Source: Pinirhizobacter soli
GTDB taxonomy: Bacteria > Pseudomonadota > Gammaproteobacteria > Xanthomonadales > Rhodanobacteraceae
Reading direction: 5' to 3'
Assembly (NCBI RefSeq): GCF_015905305.1
Contig: NZ_JADZLQ010000001.1
Location: 1,264,599 to 1,328,598 of the forward strand
Length of the DNA: 64,000 bases
The position numbers and the translations under genes were made by a program. Each line of letters opens with the position of its first letter. Positions within the stretch are counted from its first letter, which is position 1. The notes beneath the pieces were generated by a model, which saw only the letters and a list, made by a program, of their open reading frames with translations, did not search any database and was not told the DNA's origin. Positions 1-8,094 of this stretch are shown one piece after another.

Positions 1-377
1 GACCAGATGCGCAGGCGACCGTTGCGCTTTTCCTTCAGCCAACGGGGCAACAGCTCGTTGGCAATGAAGTCGTAGTGGTGCACCTCGCGGAAGAACGAGG
101 TGACGTTGGTGCTGATCGCGCTTGCCAGTTCGCCCATTTCCGCATCGGGATCCGAACGCAACAGTTGGCAGTACGCGGCGAAGCCATCGAGCTTCAGTGC
201 TCGCAGGCGGCGCAACAGGCGGCCCTGCACCAACTGGCGCTTGTGGTCGCCCAGGCTGATGCCGCAATGGGTATGCACGAACTGACGCAGGAACTCGAAC
301 TCGGCATCGCCCAGCACGGGGCCGCCCACGCCCGGGGGCGCGGCGAAATCGCCGTCATCCACGGGGCGGGCACTCAC
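1..377 (-). CDS. cheR: CheR chemotaxis methyltransferase, N-terminal part (cut by window edge)
   Basis: Methylates glutamates of chemoreceptors with S-adenosylmethionine in the cytoplasm. About 125 residues are visible, running off the left edge: an acidic start, then the helical CheR N-domain with 'LLRRLRALKLDGFAAYC' and the family hallmark 'TSFFREVHHYDF'. The SAM-binding domain lies outside. The GTG start directly abuts the chemoreceptor stop codon (TAAGTG) and has AAGGA seven bases upstream, inside the receptor's last codons. It is the last visible gene of the operon that begins with the STAS gene, so it is probably translationally coupled to the receptor, which carries a CheR-docking tail. 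Confidence 0.93.
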   Translation of the reverse strand, partial: MSARPVDDGDFAAPPGVGGPVLGDAEFEFLRQFVHTHCGISLGDHKRQLVQGRLLRRLRALKLDGFAAYCQLLRSDPDAEMGELASAISTNVTSFFREVHHYDFIANELLPRWLKEKRNGRLRIW

Positions 378-2102
378 TTAGAATTCCTTCCAGGCGCCGC
401 TGTCGGCCGTCTCGGCCGCGCGCGTGGCACGGGTCGGCTGCGACTGCCGTACTGCTTCGAGGATGGCGCTGACTTCGTTGGCCTGGGCGTTCGCACGCAC
501 CACGGGGCTCCTCACCGCCACGGCGGCCTCGGCCTCGTTGCCGAAGCGGAAGAAACCGACCTGGCGGGAAAGCTCGCCGGCCTGTTCCTGCATCGCACGG
601 GCGGCGGCGGCAGCTTCTTCCACCAGGGCTGCGTTCTGCTGGGTCATTTCGTCCATCTGCAGCACGGCGTGGTTGACCTGGTCGATGCCCGCGGACTGTT
701 CGTGGCTGGCCGCGGCGATCTCGGCAACGATGTCGGTGACCTTCTTCACGCTGTCGACGATCTCGGCCAGTGCCTTGCCCGACTGGTCCACCAGTTCCGA
801 GCCGGTACGCACCTTCTCGGCGCTGTCGTTGATCAGGCCCTTGATTTCCTTGGCCGCGCCGGCGCTGCGTCCGGCGAGGTTGCGCACTTCCGTGGCCACT
901 ACGGCGAAGCCGCGGCCCTGCTCGCCGGCACGCGCCGCTTCCACGGCGGCATTGAGCGCCAGGAGGTTGGTCTGGAAGGCGATCTCGTCGATCAGGCTCA
1001 CAATGTCAGCGATCTTGCGGCTGGAGGTATTGATCTCGCGCATGGCGGTGACAGCCTGGGCCACCACTTCGCCGCCGCGCTCGGCCTGTTCACGGGCACC
1101 GCGGGCCAACTGGTTGGCGTGGCTGGCGTTCTCGGCGTTCTGCTTCACGGTGGAGGTCATTTCCTCCATGGAAGAGGCCGTTTCTTCGAGGCTGGAAGCC
1201 TGTTCCTGCGTGCGCTGGGAAAGGTCGTCATTGCCACGGGCGATCTGCTGCGAAGCGCTGGAGACGGCGGTGGAACCATGACGCACTTCGCCAACGATAC
1301 CCACCAGGCGCTGGTCCATGCTGCGGAAGGCCTCGAGCAGGCGGCCCAGTTCATCATCACGTCGGGTTTCGATGACATGGCCGAGCTTGCCTTCGGCAAT
1401 CTCGTTGGCCACCTTCACCGCGTAGCCAAGCGTACGCACGATGGAGCGGATCAACAGGCCCGCCACCAGCAGCGACACCAACAGGCCCAGCGCCAGGGCG
1501 GCGATGGAAACCACGCGGATCTTCTTGTAGGTCGCCACCTGGGCATCGAAGATCGCCTGGGCATCGGCGCGCTGCGCCTCGACCAGCTTGGCCAGCGTTT
1601 CCTGGCGCTGCATCAGCAGGGGACGCATTTCCAGTTCCAGCGAGTCGCTGGCACCGGCATCGCCCTGCTTGAGCGCATCGACGACATCCGACTTGGCCTG
1701 GGCGTAGTCCTGGTCGGTGGAATGCCATTCCTTCAGCGCCGCGGCAACCGTCGTCGACTTGGGATAGGTCTCGAACTTCTTCTTGAGGTCGGCCTGCTTC
1801 GCCTGCAGCTTTTCGAATTCGGCCAGTTTCTGCTTGACCTGGTCGGGCTTGGCGACCACGACGGCGGCCTCGCCCAGCACGATGAATTCCTGCAACGTGG
1901 CGGTATTGATCTGGCTTACCAGCTGCGCGGGCTCGAGTTCTTCCTCGTAGATCTGCCGCGTGCCTTCGTTCTGGCGGTACATCGAGCCAAGGCCGATGGC
2001 AGCGCCACCGACGAGCATCACCACCAGCAAGCCGAGCACGCCGATCAGGCGGTTACGCACGGACAACGCGGGCATCTTCAACTTGAACTTCGGCTTCTTC
2101 AT
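378..2102 (-). CDS. Methyl-accepting chemotaxis protein with CheR-docking tail
   Basis: Transmembrane chemoreceptor of 574 residues. Membrane segments lie at about 17-39 and 197-219; between them is a periplasmic four-helix-bundle ligand domain of Tar/4HB type. A HAMP linker follows, then a long methylated coiled coil with the conserved signalling hairpin ('[21 protein letters not shown]', about residues 365-395). The protein ends in AWKEF, which fits the xWxxF pentapeptide that tethers CheR in enteric Tar/Tsr. AGGAT lies seven bases before the ATG. It lies 11 bases after cheW and directly before cheR, so it is probably a dedicated receptor of this CheA/CheW set. The ligand cannot be predicted. 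Confidence 0.95.
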   Translation of the reverse strand: MKKPKFKLKMPALSVRNRLIGVLGLLVVMLVGGAAIGLGSMYRQNEGTRQIYEEELEPAQLVSQINTATLQEFIVLGEAAVVVAKPDQVKQKLAEFEKLQAKQADLKKKFETYPKSTTVAAALKEWHSTDQDYAQAKSDVVDALKQGDAGASDSLELEMRPLLMQRQETLAKLVEAQRADAQAIFDAQVATYKKIRVVSIAALALGLLVSLLVAGLLIRSIVRTLGYAVKVANEIAEGKLGHVIETRRDDELGRLLEAFRSMDQRLVGIVGEVRHGSTAVSSASQQIARGNDDLSQRTQEQASSLEETASSMEEMTSTVKQNAENASHANQLARGAREQAERGGEVVAQAVTAMREINTSSRKIADIVSLIDEIAFQTNLLALNAAVEAARAGEQGRGFAVVATEVRNLAGRSAGAAKEIKGLINDSAEKVRTGSELVDQSGKALAEIVDSVKKVTDIVAEIAAASHEQSAGIDQVNHAVLQMDEMTQQNAALVEEAAAAARAMQEQAGELSRQVGFFRFGNEAEAAVAVRSPVVRANAQANEVSAILEAVRQSQPTRATRAAETADSGAWKEF

Positions 2103-2113
2103 GATGGATCCTG

Positions 2114-2620
2114 TTATGCCACTGCTTTCACGTCGGCCAACGCGGGCAGCGCGGCCTCGAGCATCTGTGCATCCTGCGGTTGCAACAAGCGGTCCACGTC
2201 GAGCAGCAACACCATGCGCTCGCCGACGGAGGTCAATCCCTTGAGGTATTCGGTATCCACCGCCGTACCCATGTCGGGCACCGGGCGAATCGCGGCAGCG
2301 TCGACGTCGACCACATCGGACACCGCATCCACCACCACGCCGAAATTCTTGCCGGCGACGGTGACGATCACGGTGACGGTGGTGGCGGTGTATTCCTCGC
2401 GCACCAGGCCGAAGCGCAGACGCAGGTCAAGCACGGGCACGATGGCGCCGCGCAGGTTCAGCACGCCAAGCACGTACGACGGGGCCTGCGGGATGCGCGT
2501 GACGGGTGTCCATCCGCGGATTTCGCGCACGGCCAGGATGTCCACGCCGTATTCCTCGTTGGCAAGGTTCACGGTGAGGTATTGCGTGGCATCCATGGCC
2601 TGGTTTGCTGCATCGTTCAT
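2114..2620 (-). CDS. cheW: Chemotaxis coupling protein CheW
   Basis: Scaffold that links CheA to receptors in the cytoplasmic array. 168 residues: one SH3-like CheW domain with the typical '[12 protein letters not shown]', '[13 protein letters not shown]' and '[11 protein letters not shown]' blocks. The C-terminal tail is a little longer than in E. coli CheW. The ATG has AGGTGA about seven bases upstream. It sits between cheA (83-bp gap) and the receptor gene. The gap to cheA holds a GC hairpin and a near sigma-28 sequence, so extra transcription may start here. It is one of two ordinary CheW proteins in the window; the other is at 13693-14139. Confidence 0.95.
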   Translation of the reverse strand: MNDAANQAMDATQYLTVNLANEEYGVDILAVREIRGWTPVTRIPQAPSYVLGVLNLRGAIVPVLDLRLRFGLVREEYTATTVTVIVTVAGKNFGVVVDAVSDVVDVDAAAIRPVPDMGTAVDTEYLKGLTSVGERMVLLLDVDRLLQPQDAQMLEAALPALADVKAVA

Positions 2621-2671
2621 CGTTCGTCACCTGCGGAAGCTGTTTGCCCCGCCCCTAGTTCGTCCATCGAG

Positions 2672-2699
2672 CTATCGGCAGCCTAAGGGCTGCCCTTGA
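2672..2699 (-). promoter_or_regulatory. Possible sigma-28 promoter before cheW
   Basis: On the minus strand TCAA is followed after 16 bases by GCCGATAG. The -10 box is good, but the spacer is one base longer than the 15 seen at 5415 and 44650. The spacer overlaps a 7-bp hairpin (GGCAGCC-ctta-GGCTGCC, read on the minus strand). It could be a weak internal start for cheW-mcp-cheR, or chance. Confidence 0.3.
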
Positions 2700-2703
2700 A
2701 TAT

Positions 2704-4683
2704 TCATGCCGCCTTGCGCCGCGACTGCTGGCGAACCAGCCCCGCGATATCCACGATCAGTGCCACCGAGCCATCGGCGAGGATGGTGGCGCCGGAAATG
2801 CCCGACACGCGCCGGTAGTTGGCTTCCAGCGACTTCACCACCGCCTGCTGCTGGCCGATCAGTTCGTCGACGAACAAGCCCAGGCGCGCACCTTCGCCCT
2901 CGACCACGATCACGATGCCCTCGCCGATGCCACGGCGTGCGCCAGCGCAGCCGAAGGCGTCGGAGATACGCACGATCGGCAGCCATGCATCGCGGAAGCG
3001 GAACAATTCACCACCGCCGGCCACGGACTTCACGCTTTCCGCCTGCACCTGCACCGATTCGACGATCGACACCAGCGGCACGATGTACGTCTCGCCTGCG
3101 ACGCTGGCGGTAAGGCCATCGATGATGGCAAGGGTCAGCGGCAAGGTGATGGTGAAGGTGGTTCCCTTCCCAGCCACGCTGCGGATCGCCACCGATCCGC
3201 CCAGGTCGTTGACGTTCCGGCGCACCACGTCCATGCCCACGCCGCGACCGGAAAGATCGGTGGTGGCGGCAGCGGTGGAGAATCCGGGGGCGAAGATCAG
3301 CTCGGAGACATCATCGTCGGAAAGGCCTTCACCGGAGGTCAGCAAGCCGCGTTCGATGGCCTTGCCAACGATCGCCGCGCGGTTGAGTCCGGCGCCATCG
3401 TCGGCTACTTCCACCACGATCGAACCACCGCGGTGGAAGGCTTCCAGGCGCAACGTGCCGGTTTCGTTCTTGCCCGCCTCGCGGCGGCGCGTGGTGGATT
3501 CAAGGCCGTGGTCGATCGCATTGCGCACCAGGTGCACCAGCGGATCGCCGATCTTCTCCAGCACGCTCTTGTCCAGCTCCGTGGTTTCGCCGCGGAGGTC
3601 CAGGCTTACTTTCTTGTCCAGCTTCTGCGACAGATCGCGGACCAGTCGCGGGAAGCGGTTGAAGACATGGCTGATGGGCAGCATGCGGATGCCCATCACG
3701 CTCTCCTGCAGCTCGCGCGTGTTGCGCGCCAGCATGGCAAGTCCCGCGCGGAACTGCTCGAGCCCAGATGCATCCACGCCGTCGGCAAACTGGCTGAGCA
3801 TCGACTGGGTGATCACCAGCTCGCCGACCATGTTGATCAACAGGTCGATCTTTTCCGTGCCCACGCGGATGGACTGGGCATCGGGATTGGAAGCCACCTC
3901 ACGCACGGCGCGCGGCGCGTCTGGCGTTCCGGCAGCAGGAGCCGGCTGCGCCACGGGGGGCGCGGCTGGCAATTCATTCTTGCGCTCGGTGACGGTGAGC
4001 TCGCAGTCGCCATCGACCCAGTCGAACACGGCATCGACCTTGGCGCGGGGAATATCCCCGTGCAGGGTGAGCTGCCACGATACGTAAGCCGATTCGGCAT
4101 CCATCGCGGCAAGCGTCGGCAGGGCGTCGAGACCAGCAACGCTTTCGAAGCTTCCCAAGGCCGCCAGTTCGCGGAACATGCGCAGCGGCTCGTTGCCGGT
4201 CTTGAGCAGGTAATCGAAGGGGCGAAACGCGATGTCCCAGCCGGCGACGCCCGCGGCGGCCGCCTTGGCCGGGCCCGCGGTGGCGGCAACGGCGCCCCCG
4301 ACCATGGCAGCCAGGGCGGATCGCAGTGCCTCGCTCTCGGCATCGGCGGCAGGTACGCCGGCGGCCGAGCGCTCCAGCATCACGCGCACCACGTCCACCG
4401 AGCGCAGCAGCAATTCCACCGTGGCGGCATCGATAGCCCGACGGCCCGAGCGTACTTCCTCGAGCAGCGATTCGGCCACGTGGGTGAAGGCGGCCACGTC
4501 CGCGAAGCCGAACGTGGCAGCGCCGCCCTTGATCGAATGGGCGGCGCGGAAGATCGTGTGGATCAGCTCCCCGTCATCGGAACCGGCATCGAGTGCCAGC
4601 AACGCGGCTTCCATGGCCGCGAGGCCTTCATTGCTCTCGTCGAAAAATGCCCGATGGAACTGGGCCAGATCCACCTTTGCCAT
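2704..4683 (-). CDS. cheA: Chemotaxis histidine kinase CheA
   Basis: Autophosphorylates in response to receptor state and passes phosphate to CheY. 659 residues, in order: Hpt domain with 'FRAAHSIKGG' (His49), a central region with 'FRPFDYLLKTGNEPLRMFRELAALG' features of a CheY-binding P2 domain (about 150-245), a dimerisation helix pair starting near 'IRVGTEKIDLLINMVGELVI', the HATPase with the N box 'LVHLVRNAIDHGLE' and glycine boxes 'DDGAGL' and 'GRGVGMDVV', and a C-terminal CheW-like regulatory domain. Second gene downstream of the operon's cheY, four bases after it. It differs from the second CheA (17339-19384), which has no recognisable P2. Confidence 0.95.
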   Translation of the reverse strand: MAKVDLAQFHRAFFDESNEGLAAMEAALLALDAGSDDGELIHTIFRAAHSIKGGAATFGFADVAAFTHVAESLLEEVRSGRRAIDAATVELLLRSVDVVRVMLERSAAGVPAADAESEALRSALAAMVGGAVAATAGPAKAAAAGVAGWDIAFRPFDYLLKTGNEPLRMFRELAALGSFESVAGLDALPTLAAMDAESAYVSWQLTLHGDIPRAKVDAVFDWVDGDCELTVTERKNELPAAPPVAQPAPAAGTPDAPRAVREVASNPDAQSIRVGTEKIDLLINMVGELVITQSMLSQFADGVDASGLEQFRAGLAMLARNTRELQESVMGIRMLPISHVFNRFPRLVRDLSQKLDKKVSLDLRGETTELDKSVLEKIGDPLVHLVRNAIDHGLESTTRRREAGKNETGTLRLEAFHRGGSIVVEVADDGAGLNRAAIVGKAIERGLLTSGEGLSDDDVSELIFAPGFSTAAATTDLSGRGVGMDVVRRNVNDLGGSVAIRSVAGKGTTFTITLPLTLAIIDGLTASVAGETYIVPLVSIVESVQVQAESVKSVAGGGELFRFRDAWLPIVRISDAFGCAGARRGIGEGIVIVVEGEGARLGLFVDELIGQQQAVVKSLEANYRRVSGISGATILADGSVALIVDIAGLVRQQSRRKAA

Positions 4684-4687
4684 GAGA

Positions 4688-5050
4688 TCAGCCCAGCACG
4701 CGGCCGACGGTGGCCAGCAGCTGGTCGGGATCGAACGGCTTGACCAGCCAGCCGGTGGCCCCGGCGGCCTTGCCTTCCTGCTTGCGCTCAGGATGCGACT
4801 CGGTGGTGAGCATCAGGATCGGCACTCCCTTGTATTCGGCAAGACTGCGCAGCTCACGCACCATGGCGATGCCATCCATCACCGGCATGTTGACGTCGGC
4901 CAGTACCAGGTCGAACTTGCGGCCTTTGGCCGCGTCCACGGCCAATTGTCCGTTCTCGGCTTCTTCCACGTCGTGGCCAGCGCCACGCAGGGTGAAGGCC
5001 ACCATGCTGCGCATCGAAGCTGAATCGTCTACCGCAAGAATCCTAGCCAT
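4688..5050 (-). CDS. cheY: CheY-like response regulator (REC only)
   Basis: Single receiver domain of 120 residues. Acidic pocket Asp8/Asp9, phosphoacceptor Asp52 ('LADVNMP'), signalling Thr in 'LTTES' and Lys104 in 'VKPF' are all present. GAGG lies six bases before the ATG. It is placed just before cheA1, so it probably takes phosphate from that kinase. Its sequence is further from the flagellar-operon CheY at 20050 and closer to the 'TTESHPERKQEGKAAGATGW' type often found beside STAS and CheA genes. Whether it binds the flagellar switch or works as a phosphate sink is open. Confidence 0.9.
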   Translation of the reverse strand: MARILAVDDSASMRSMVAFTLRGAGHDVEEAENGQLAVDAAKGRKFDLVLADVNMPVMDGIAMVRELRSLAEYKGVPILMLTTESHPERKQEGKAAGATGWLVKPFDPDQLLATVGRVLG

Positions 5051-5074
5051 CTGCTACCTCGTCAAAAGCCGGCA

Positions 5075-5368
5075 TCAAGCCACCGGCAAGTTCATTGTCT
5101 TGTCCAGCCCAAGCATCGCGGCGCCATCACGCAGAACTCCGCTTACGCCGCCCCAGCTAAACGACAGGCCCTGTCCGGTGGCATCGCGCGTGAAAGCACA
5201 CAGCACCTGCAGGGCCGCCGTATCCACCTGGGCCACGTCGCCGCCATCGATCGTCACGGGGCTTCGGGCCGCCAGCGCCTTGAGCAGACGCTCGCGCAAG
5301 GCCGGCGCCTGGGACAGGCGGAGGTCGGCATCGAGGGCGATCGGGGCTAAGGACTTGCGCGAGGCCAT
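5075..5368 (-). CDS. STAS-domain protein (anti-sigma antagonist type)
   Basis: 97 residues, all one STAS domain, like SpoIIAA or the lipid-asymmetry protein MlaB. The usual phosphorylatable loop is 'QVDTAALQVL', with Thr in the Ser/Thr position. First gene of the chemotaxis operon, 24 bases before cheY, and so the first product of the sigma-28 promoter at 5415. STAS genes heading cheY-cheA operons are known in Pseudomonas and Xanthomonadales, but their role is not settled. The ATG at 5368 was chosen because a longer frame would need a TTG start and would read through the promoter. No clear Shine-Dalgarno is seen; the leader has a CCCGGG-tgccg-CCCGGG hairpin. Confidence 0.8.
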   Translation of the reverse strand: MASRKSLAPIALDADLRLSQAPALRERLLKALAARSPVTIDGGDVAQVDTAALQVLCAFTRDATGQGLSFSWGGVSGVLRDGAAMLGLDKTMNLPVA

Positions 5369-5414
5369 GGGAATCCGTGCGTCCCGGGCGGCACCCGGGC
5401 TTCTCTTGGAGGGC

Positions 5415-5441
5415 TTATCGGCGCGCCGGGGTGAAGCTTTA
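5415..5441 (-). promoter_or_regulatory. Sigma-28 (FliA) promoter of the STAS-cheY-cheA-cheW-mcp-cheR operon
   Basis: On the minus strand TAAA is separated by exactly 15 bases from GCCGATAA, a full match to the FliA consensus. The expected start is about 40 bases before the STAS ATG. The -35 part lies inside an imperfect inverted repeat (CGGGGCTAAAGC with TTCACCCCG) that faces the divergent FliK-like gene. FliA itself is encoded at 20498-21229. Confidence 0.85.
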
Positions 5442-5505
5442 GCCCCGACAAGCACTAAAGACCGCGACCGGTCCGCCGATACCGTGGGGGACAACCCTTC
5501 ACCCC

Positions 5506-6912
5506 ATGCAGGAACTTGCGACGGTGATCATCCAACCCACCACGATCGCCGCCCAGGTCTGGGCCGGCGCTGCCGCGAGCAGCGTCGGTGAAGCCCTGCG
5601 CCTTGGCGCCGTGATGCAGGCGCAGTTGCTGGGATTGAACGACGAGGGGCTGCTGGTACTGCAGATCGCCGGCATGACGGTGGAGGCTGATGCGACGTCC
5701 GTGCCGCTGCCCTCGCAATTCACCGTGCGCGTGGCAAGCAATGGCCCCCTGCCCCAGCTCGAAGTGGTGCTCGATGCCGCCAACGACGAGGTACTGATGC
5801 AGGCCCTGCGCGACCGGCTGCCGCAACAGGCAGGCTACGCGCCCTTGCTCGGTACCCTCGATGCACTCTCGCGTCGTCCCGCCTCAAGGAATTTGCCGCC
5901 GGAGCTACGCACGGCCCTGGCGAACCTCGAACAGGCCATCCCCACGCCTGATGAGCTTTCCGTGCCGGACAAATTGCAGCAGGCCATCGCCCGCAGCGGC
6001 CTGTTCTTCGAATCGACCCTGCTTGACGAAGCCCGCGGACAGGACGGCGGCGCGCCTGTGAATAGCGGGCCGACATCATCGGGAACGCCGGCCGGCACGC
6101 CGCAGGGCGCAGGTGGCAATGCCAGTCCCGCGCCAAGCTTCGGCCAGGCGCTCGGCCAGTCCCTTGGCCGTTCGCTTGGACAGCTGCTGGGACAGGGCCC
6201 AGGAACGACCACCGGCACACCGCCCCGCCAGGCCGATACGCCGGTACCGCGACTGGCGCCGCTGCCACTGCCGGAAGGGACGGCACCTGCAGAAGGCGAC
6301 GACTGGAAGGCCGCCCTGCTCAAGCTCGTTGCCGCGCTCGCACGGCAACCGGTGCCCGGCACCCGCGTGGCCGCGCAGGACTCGCAGGAGGTGCCTCCGC
6401 CACTGCGGCAGCGCGCGCTGCTGACGCAGGCGCGGATGGTGGTCGATGCCGAGGCCGACGTCGACAGCCTGGTCGAGAACCTGCGTGCGAACGTGCGCGG
6501 CGCGGTGGCCCGGCTGGAAGTGAGCCAGCTCGAATCGCAACCGCAAGCCAATGCGTGGATGCTGGAACTGCCGGTTCGCGGCGTGCGCGGTTACGACGTG
6601 CTGCAGTTGAAACTGGAGCGCGAACCGGGTGCACCGGGCGAATCCTCCAGCGACAGCTGGACGCTGGGCTTCACCATCGACCTGCCCAGCCTCGGACCCC
6701 TGCAGGGCGACATTCACTTGCGTGGCTCGCGGGCGACGGTGCGATTGCATGCCCAGTTCGAACCGGCCGTTCGCCAGCTCGAGGCGCAGGCACCGAAGCT
6801 TCACCGCCTGATCGAGGATGCCGGCATGCAGGTGGAGCACCTGGCCATCGTGCAAGGCCTGCCCCAGGTGACAAGCCAGCGCAGCGCCGTATTCCTGCAG
6901 GCCATGGCATGA
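5506..6912 (+). CDS. FliK-like flagellar hook-length control family protein
   Basis: 468 residues. The middle (about 195-265) is a low-complexity Gly/Pro/Gln linker; the C-terminal third ('PSLGPLQGDIHLRG', 'RATVRLHAQFEPAVRQLEAQ', 'LIEDAGMQVEHLAIVQG') resembles the FliK C-terminal domain that tells FlhB to switch substrate. The main fliK of the flagellar operon is at 31183-32460, so this is a second, divergent FliK-domain protein. Its stop overlaps the FlhB-like gene by four bases (ATGA), which supports a role in export switching. Such pairs occur in other Xanthomonadales and Pseudomonas. The specific function is not known to me. The start has only a weak upstream GGGGGA. Confidence 0.7.
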   Translation: MQELATVIIQPTTIAAQVWAGAAASSVGEALRLGAVMQAQLLGLNDEGLLVLQIAGMTVEADATSVPLPSQFTVRVASNGPLPQLEVVLDAANDEVLMQALRDRLPQQAGYAPLLGTLDALSRRPASRNLPPELRTALANLEQAIPTPDELSVPDKLQQAIARSGLFFESTLLDEARGQDGGAPVNSGPTSSGTPAGTPQGAGGNASPAPSFGQALGQSLGRSLGQLLGQGPGTTTGTPPRQADTPVPRLAPLPLPEGTAPAEGDDWKAALLKLVAALARQPVPGTRVAAQDSQEVPPPLRQRALLTQARMVVDAEADVDSLVENLRANVRGAVARLEVSQLESQPQANAWMLELPVRGVRGYDVLQLKLEREPGAPGESSSDSWTLGFTIDLPSLGPLQGDIHLRGSRATVRLHAQFEPAVRQLEAQAPKLHRLIEDAGMQVEHLAIVQGLPQVTSQRSAVFLQAMA

Positions 6913-7172
6913 CCCAGGCCCTGCCCTCGCCACGGCGCAAGGTAACGCTTCGCCTTTCCAGCTCCGCGCGCAGTGCCGCATCGCAGAAACTCAGCCCGGA
7001 AGACGTCGAGGGCCTGCTGGCGCGTGCCCACGCCCGGGGGCTGGCACCCAACGTCGATCCGCAGGTGGCCGCCGTGCTCGCCGCGGTGCGGCTACGCGAG
7101 GATATTCCCGACCAGCTTTATACGTTGCTGGCCGCGGTTCTTGGCGCCATCCACGGCGCCGGTGAAAGCTAG
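6909..7172 (+). CDS. Small FlhB C-terminal-domain homologue (FhlB/YlqH type)
   Basis: 87 residues. The region 'LSPEDVEGLLARAHARGL' to 'DIPDQLYTLLAAVLGAI' aligns by eye with the end of the FlhB cytoplasmic domain (helix, then 'IP..LY..VA..L'), but there are no membrane segments and no NPTH cleavage motif. Stand-alone FlhB-tail proteins of this kind are known in many bacteria and can partly replace the FlhB tail. It is coupled by ATGA to the FliK-like gene, so the two probably meet as ruler and switch partners. The N-terminal 28 residues are basic and likely flexible. Confidence 0.75.
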   Translation: MTQALPSPRRKVTLRLSSSARSAASQKLSPEDVEGLLARAHARGLAPNVDPQVAAVLAAVRLREDIPDQLYTLLAAVLGAIHGAGES

Positions 7173-7195
7173 ATAGCAAGAACAGTCAAACGCCG

Positions 7196-8071
7196 ATGGC
7201 TGACCCTGGGCTAACCTTCGCCCGAATCCTGGCCAACGCGAAAAAAGACCAAAGCATGGGTGCCGCCGGTAAAGCCCTCTGGTACATCGAAAGCCACTAC
7301 GAGCAGGACCTGGCCCTGGCGGACATCGCTCAGGTGGTCGGCGTTTCGCCTTTCCATCTGTCGCGCCTGTTCCAGGCGAGCACCGGCAGCCCGATCGTGC
7401 GCTACCTGCGCGGGCGCCGGCTGAGCGAGGCTGCGCGCAAGCTTGCTGGCGGGGCCAGCGACATCCTTGATGTAGCGCTTGCCGCGGGGTATTCCTCCCA
7501 CGGCGCATTTACCCGTGCCTTCGGCGAACAGTTCGGCCGTACCCCCGACGATGTGCGCGAGCGCGGCCTGGATGGCCTGCGGCTGGTGGAGGCGGTCAAG
7601 CTCGACGATCCATCCACCGCCTGTGCCCGCGACCCGCGCGTGGCCGACGCCGATACTTTGCTGATCGCGGGCATCGGCGCGCGCCACCGGGGTCCGTCGG
7701 TAGCGTCGATACCTTCGCAATGGCAGCGGCTGCTTGGCGAATGCCAGGGTGCCGGCCCCATCGCCTATGGCGTGTGCTGCAACAGCGACGAGGACGGCAA
7801 TTTCGACTACATCGCCGGTTTCTCCGTGCCGTCGTTCTCGAATATCCGCGCCGGATGGCAAACCGTGCGCATACCGGCGCGGCGCTATTTGGTGGGCTGG
7901 CACGAGGGGCACATCAGCAGCATCCGTTCTACCTGGTACTGGCTGTTGAACGACTACCTGCCCAACTCGGGCTTCGCTCTGGCCGATGCGCCGGAATTCG
8001 AGCGCTACGACGAGCGCTTTAACGACACCACGGGCAACGGCGGCGTCGAGATCTGGCTGCCGCTGGTCTGA
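7196..8071 (+). CDS. AraC-family regulator with GyrI-like effector domain
   Basis: Transcription factor. The N-terminal AraC/XylS double helix-turn-helix ('LALADIAQVVGVSPFHLSRLFQ', second helix 'ILDVALAAGYSSHGAFTRAFGEQFG') spans about residues 22-120. The C-terminal half (about 140-291) has the GyrI/effector-binding pattern seen in Rob and SoxS-like multidrug sensors ('RIPARRYLVGWHEGHISSI', 'GGVEIWLPL'). The domain order matches Rob. A start 20 codons later (7256, MGAAGKALWYIE) fits the family length better; neither start has a clear ribosome site. It lies 23 bases before a secreted hydrolase gene on the same strand, which may be a target. Confidence 0.85.
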   Translation: MADPGLTFARILANAKKDQSMGAAGKALWYIESHYEQDLALADIAQVVGVSPFHLSRLFQASTGSPIVRYLRGRRLSEAARKLAGGASDILDVALAAGYSSHGAFTRAFGEQFGRTPDDVRERGLDGLRLVEAVKLDDPSTACARDPRVADADTLLIAGIGARHRGPSVASIPSQWQRLLGECQGAGPIAYGVCCNSDEDGNFDYIAGFSVPSFSNIRAGWQTVRIPARRYLVGWHEGHISSIRSTWYWLLNDYLPNSGFALADAPEFERYDERFNDTTGNGGVEIWLPLV

Positions 8072-8094
8072 TTTAATCCAAATCGAAGGTAAAA

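Noticed and set aside
75-2699. Very long plus-strand open frame opposite mcp and cheW
   Set aside because: It is the antisense of two well-recognised genes; high-GC codon bias leaves such frames open. No family pattern is present in its translation.
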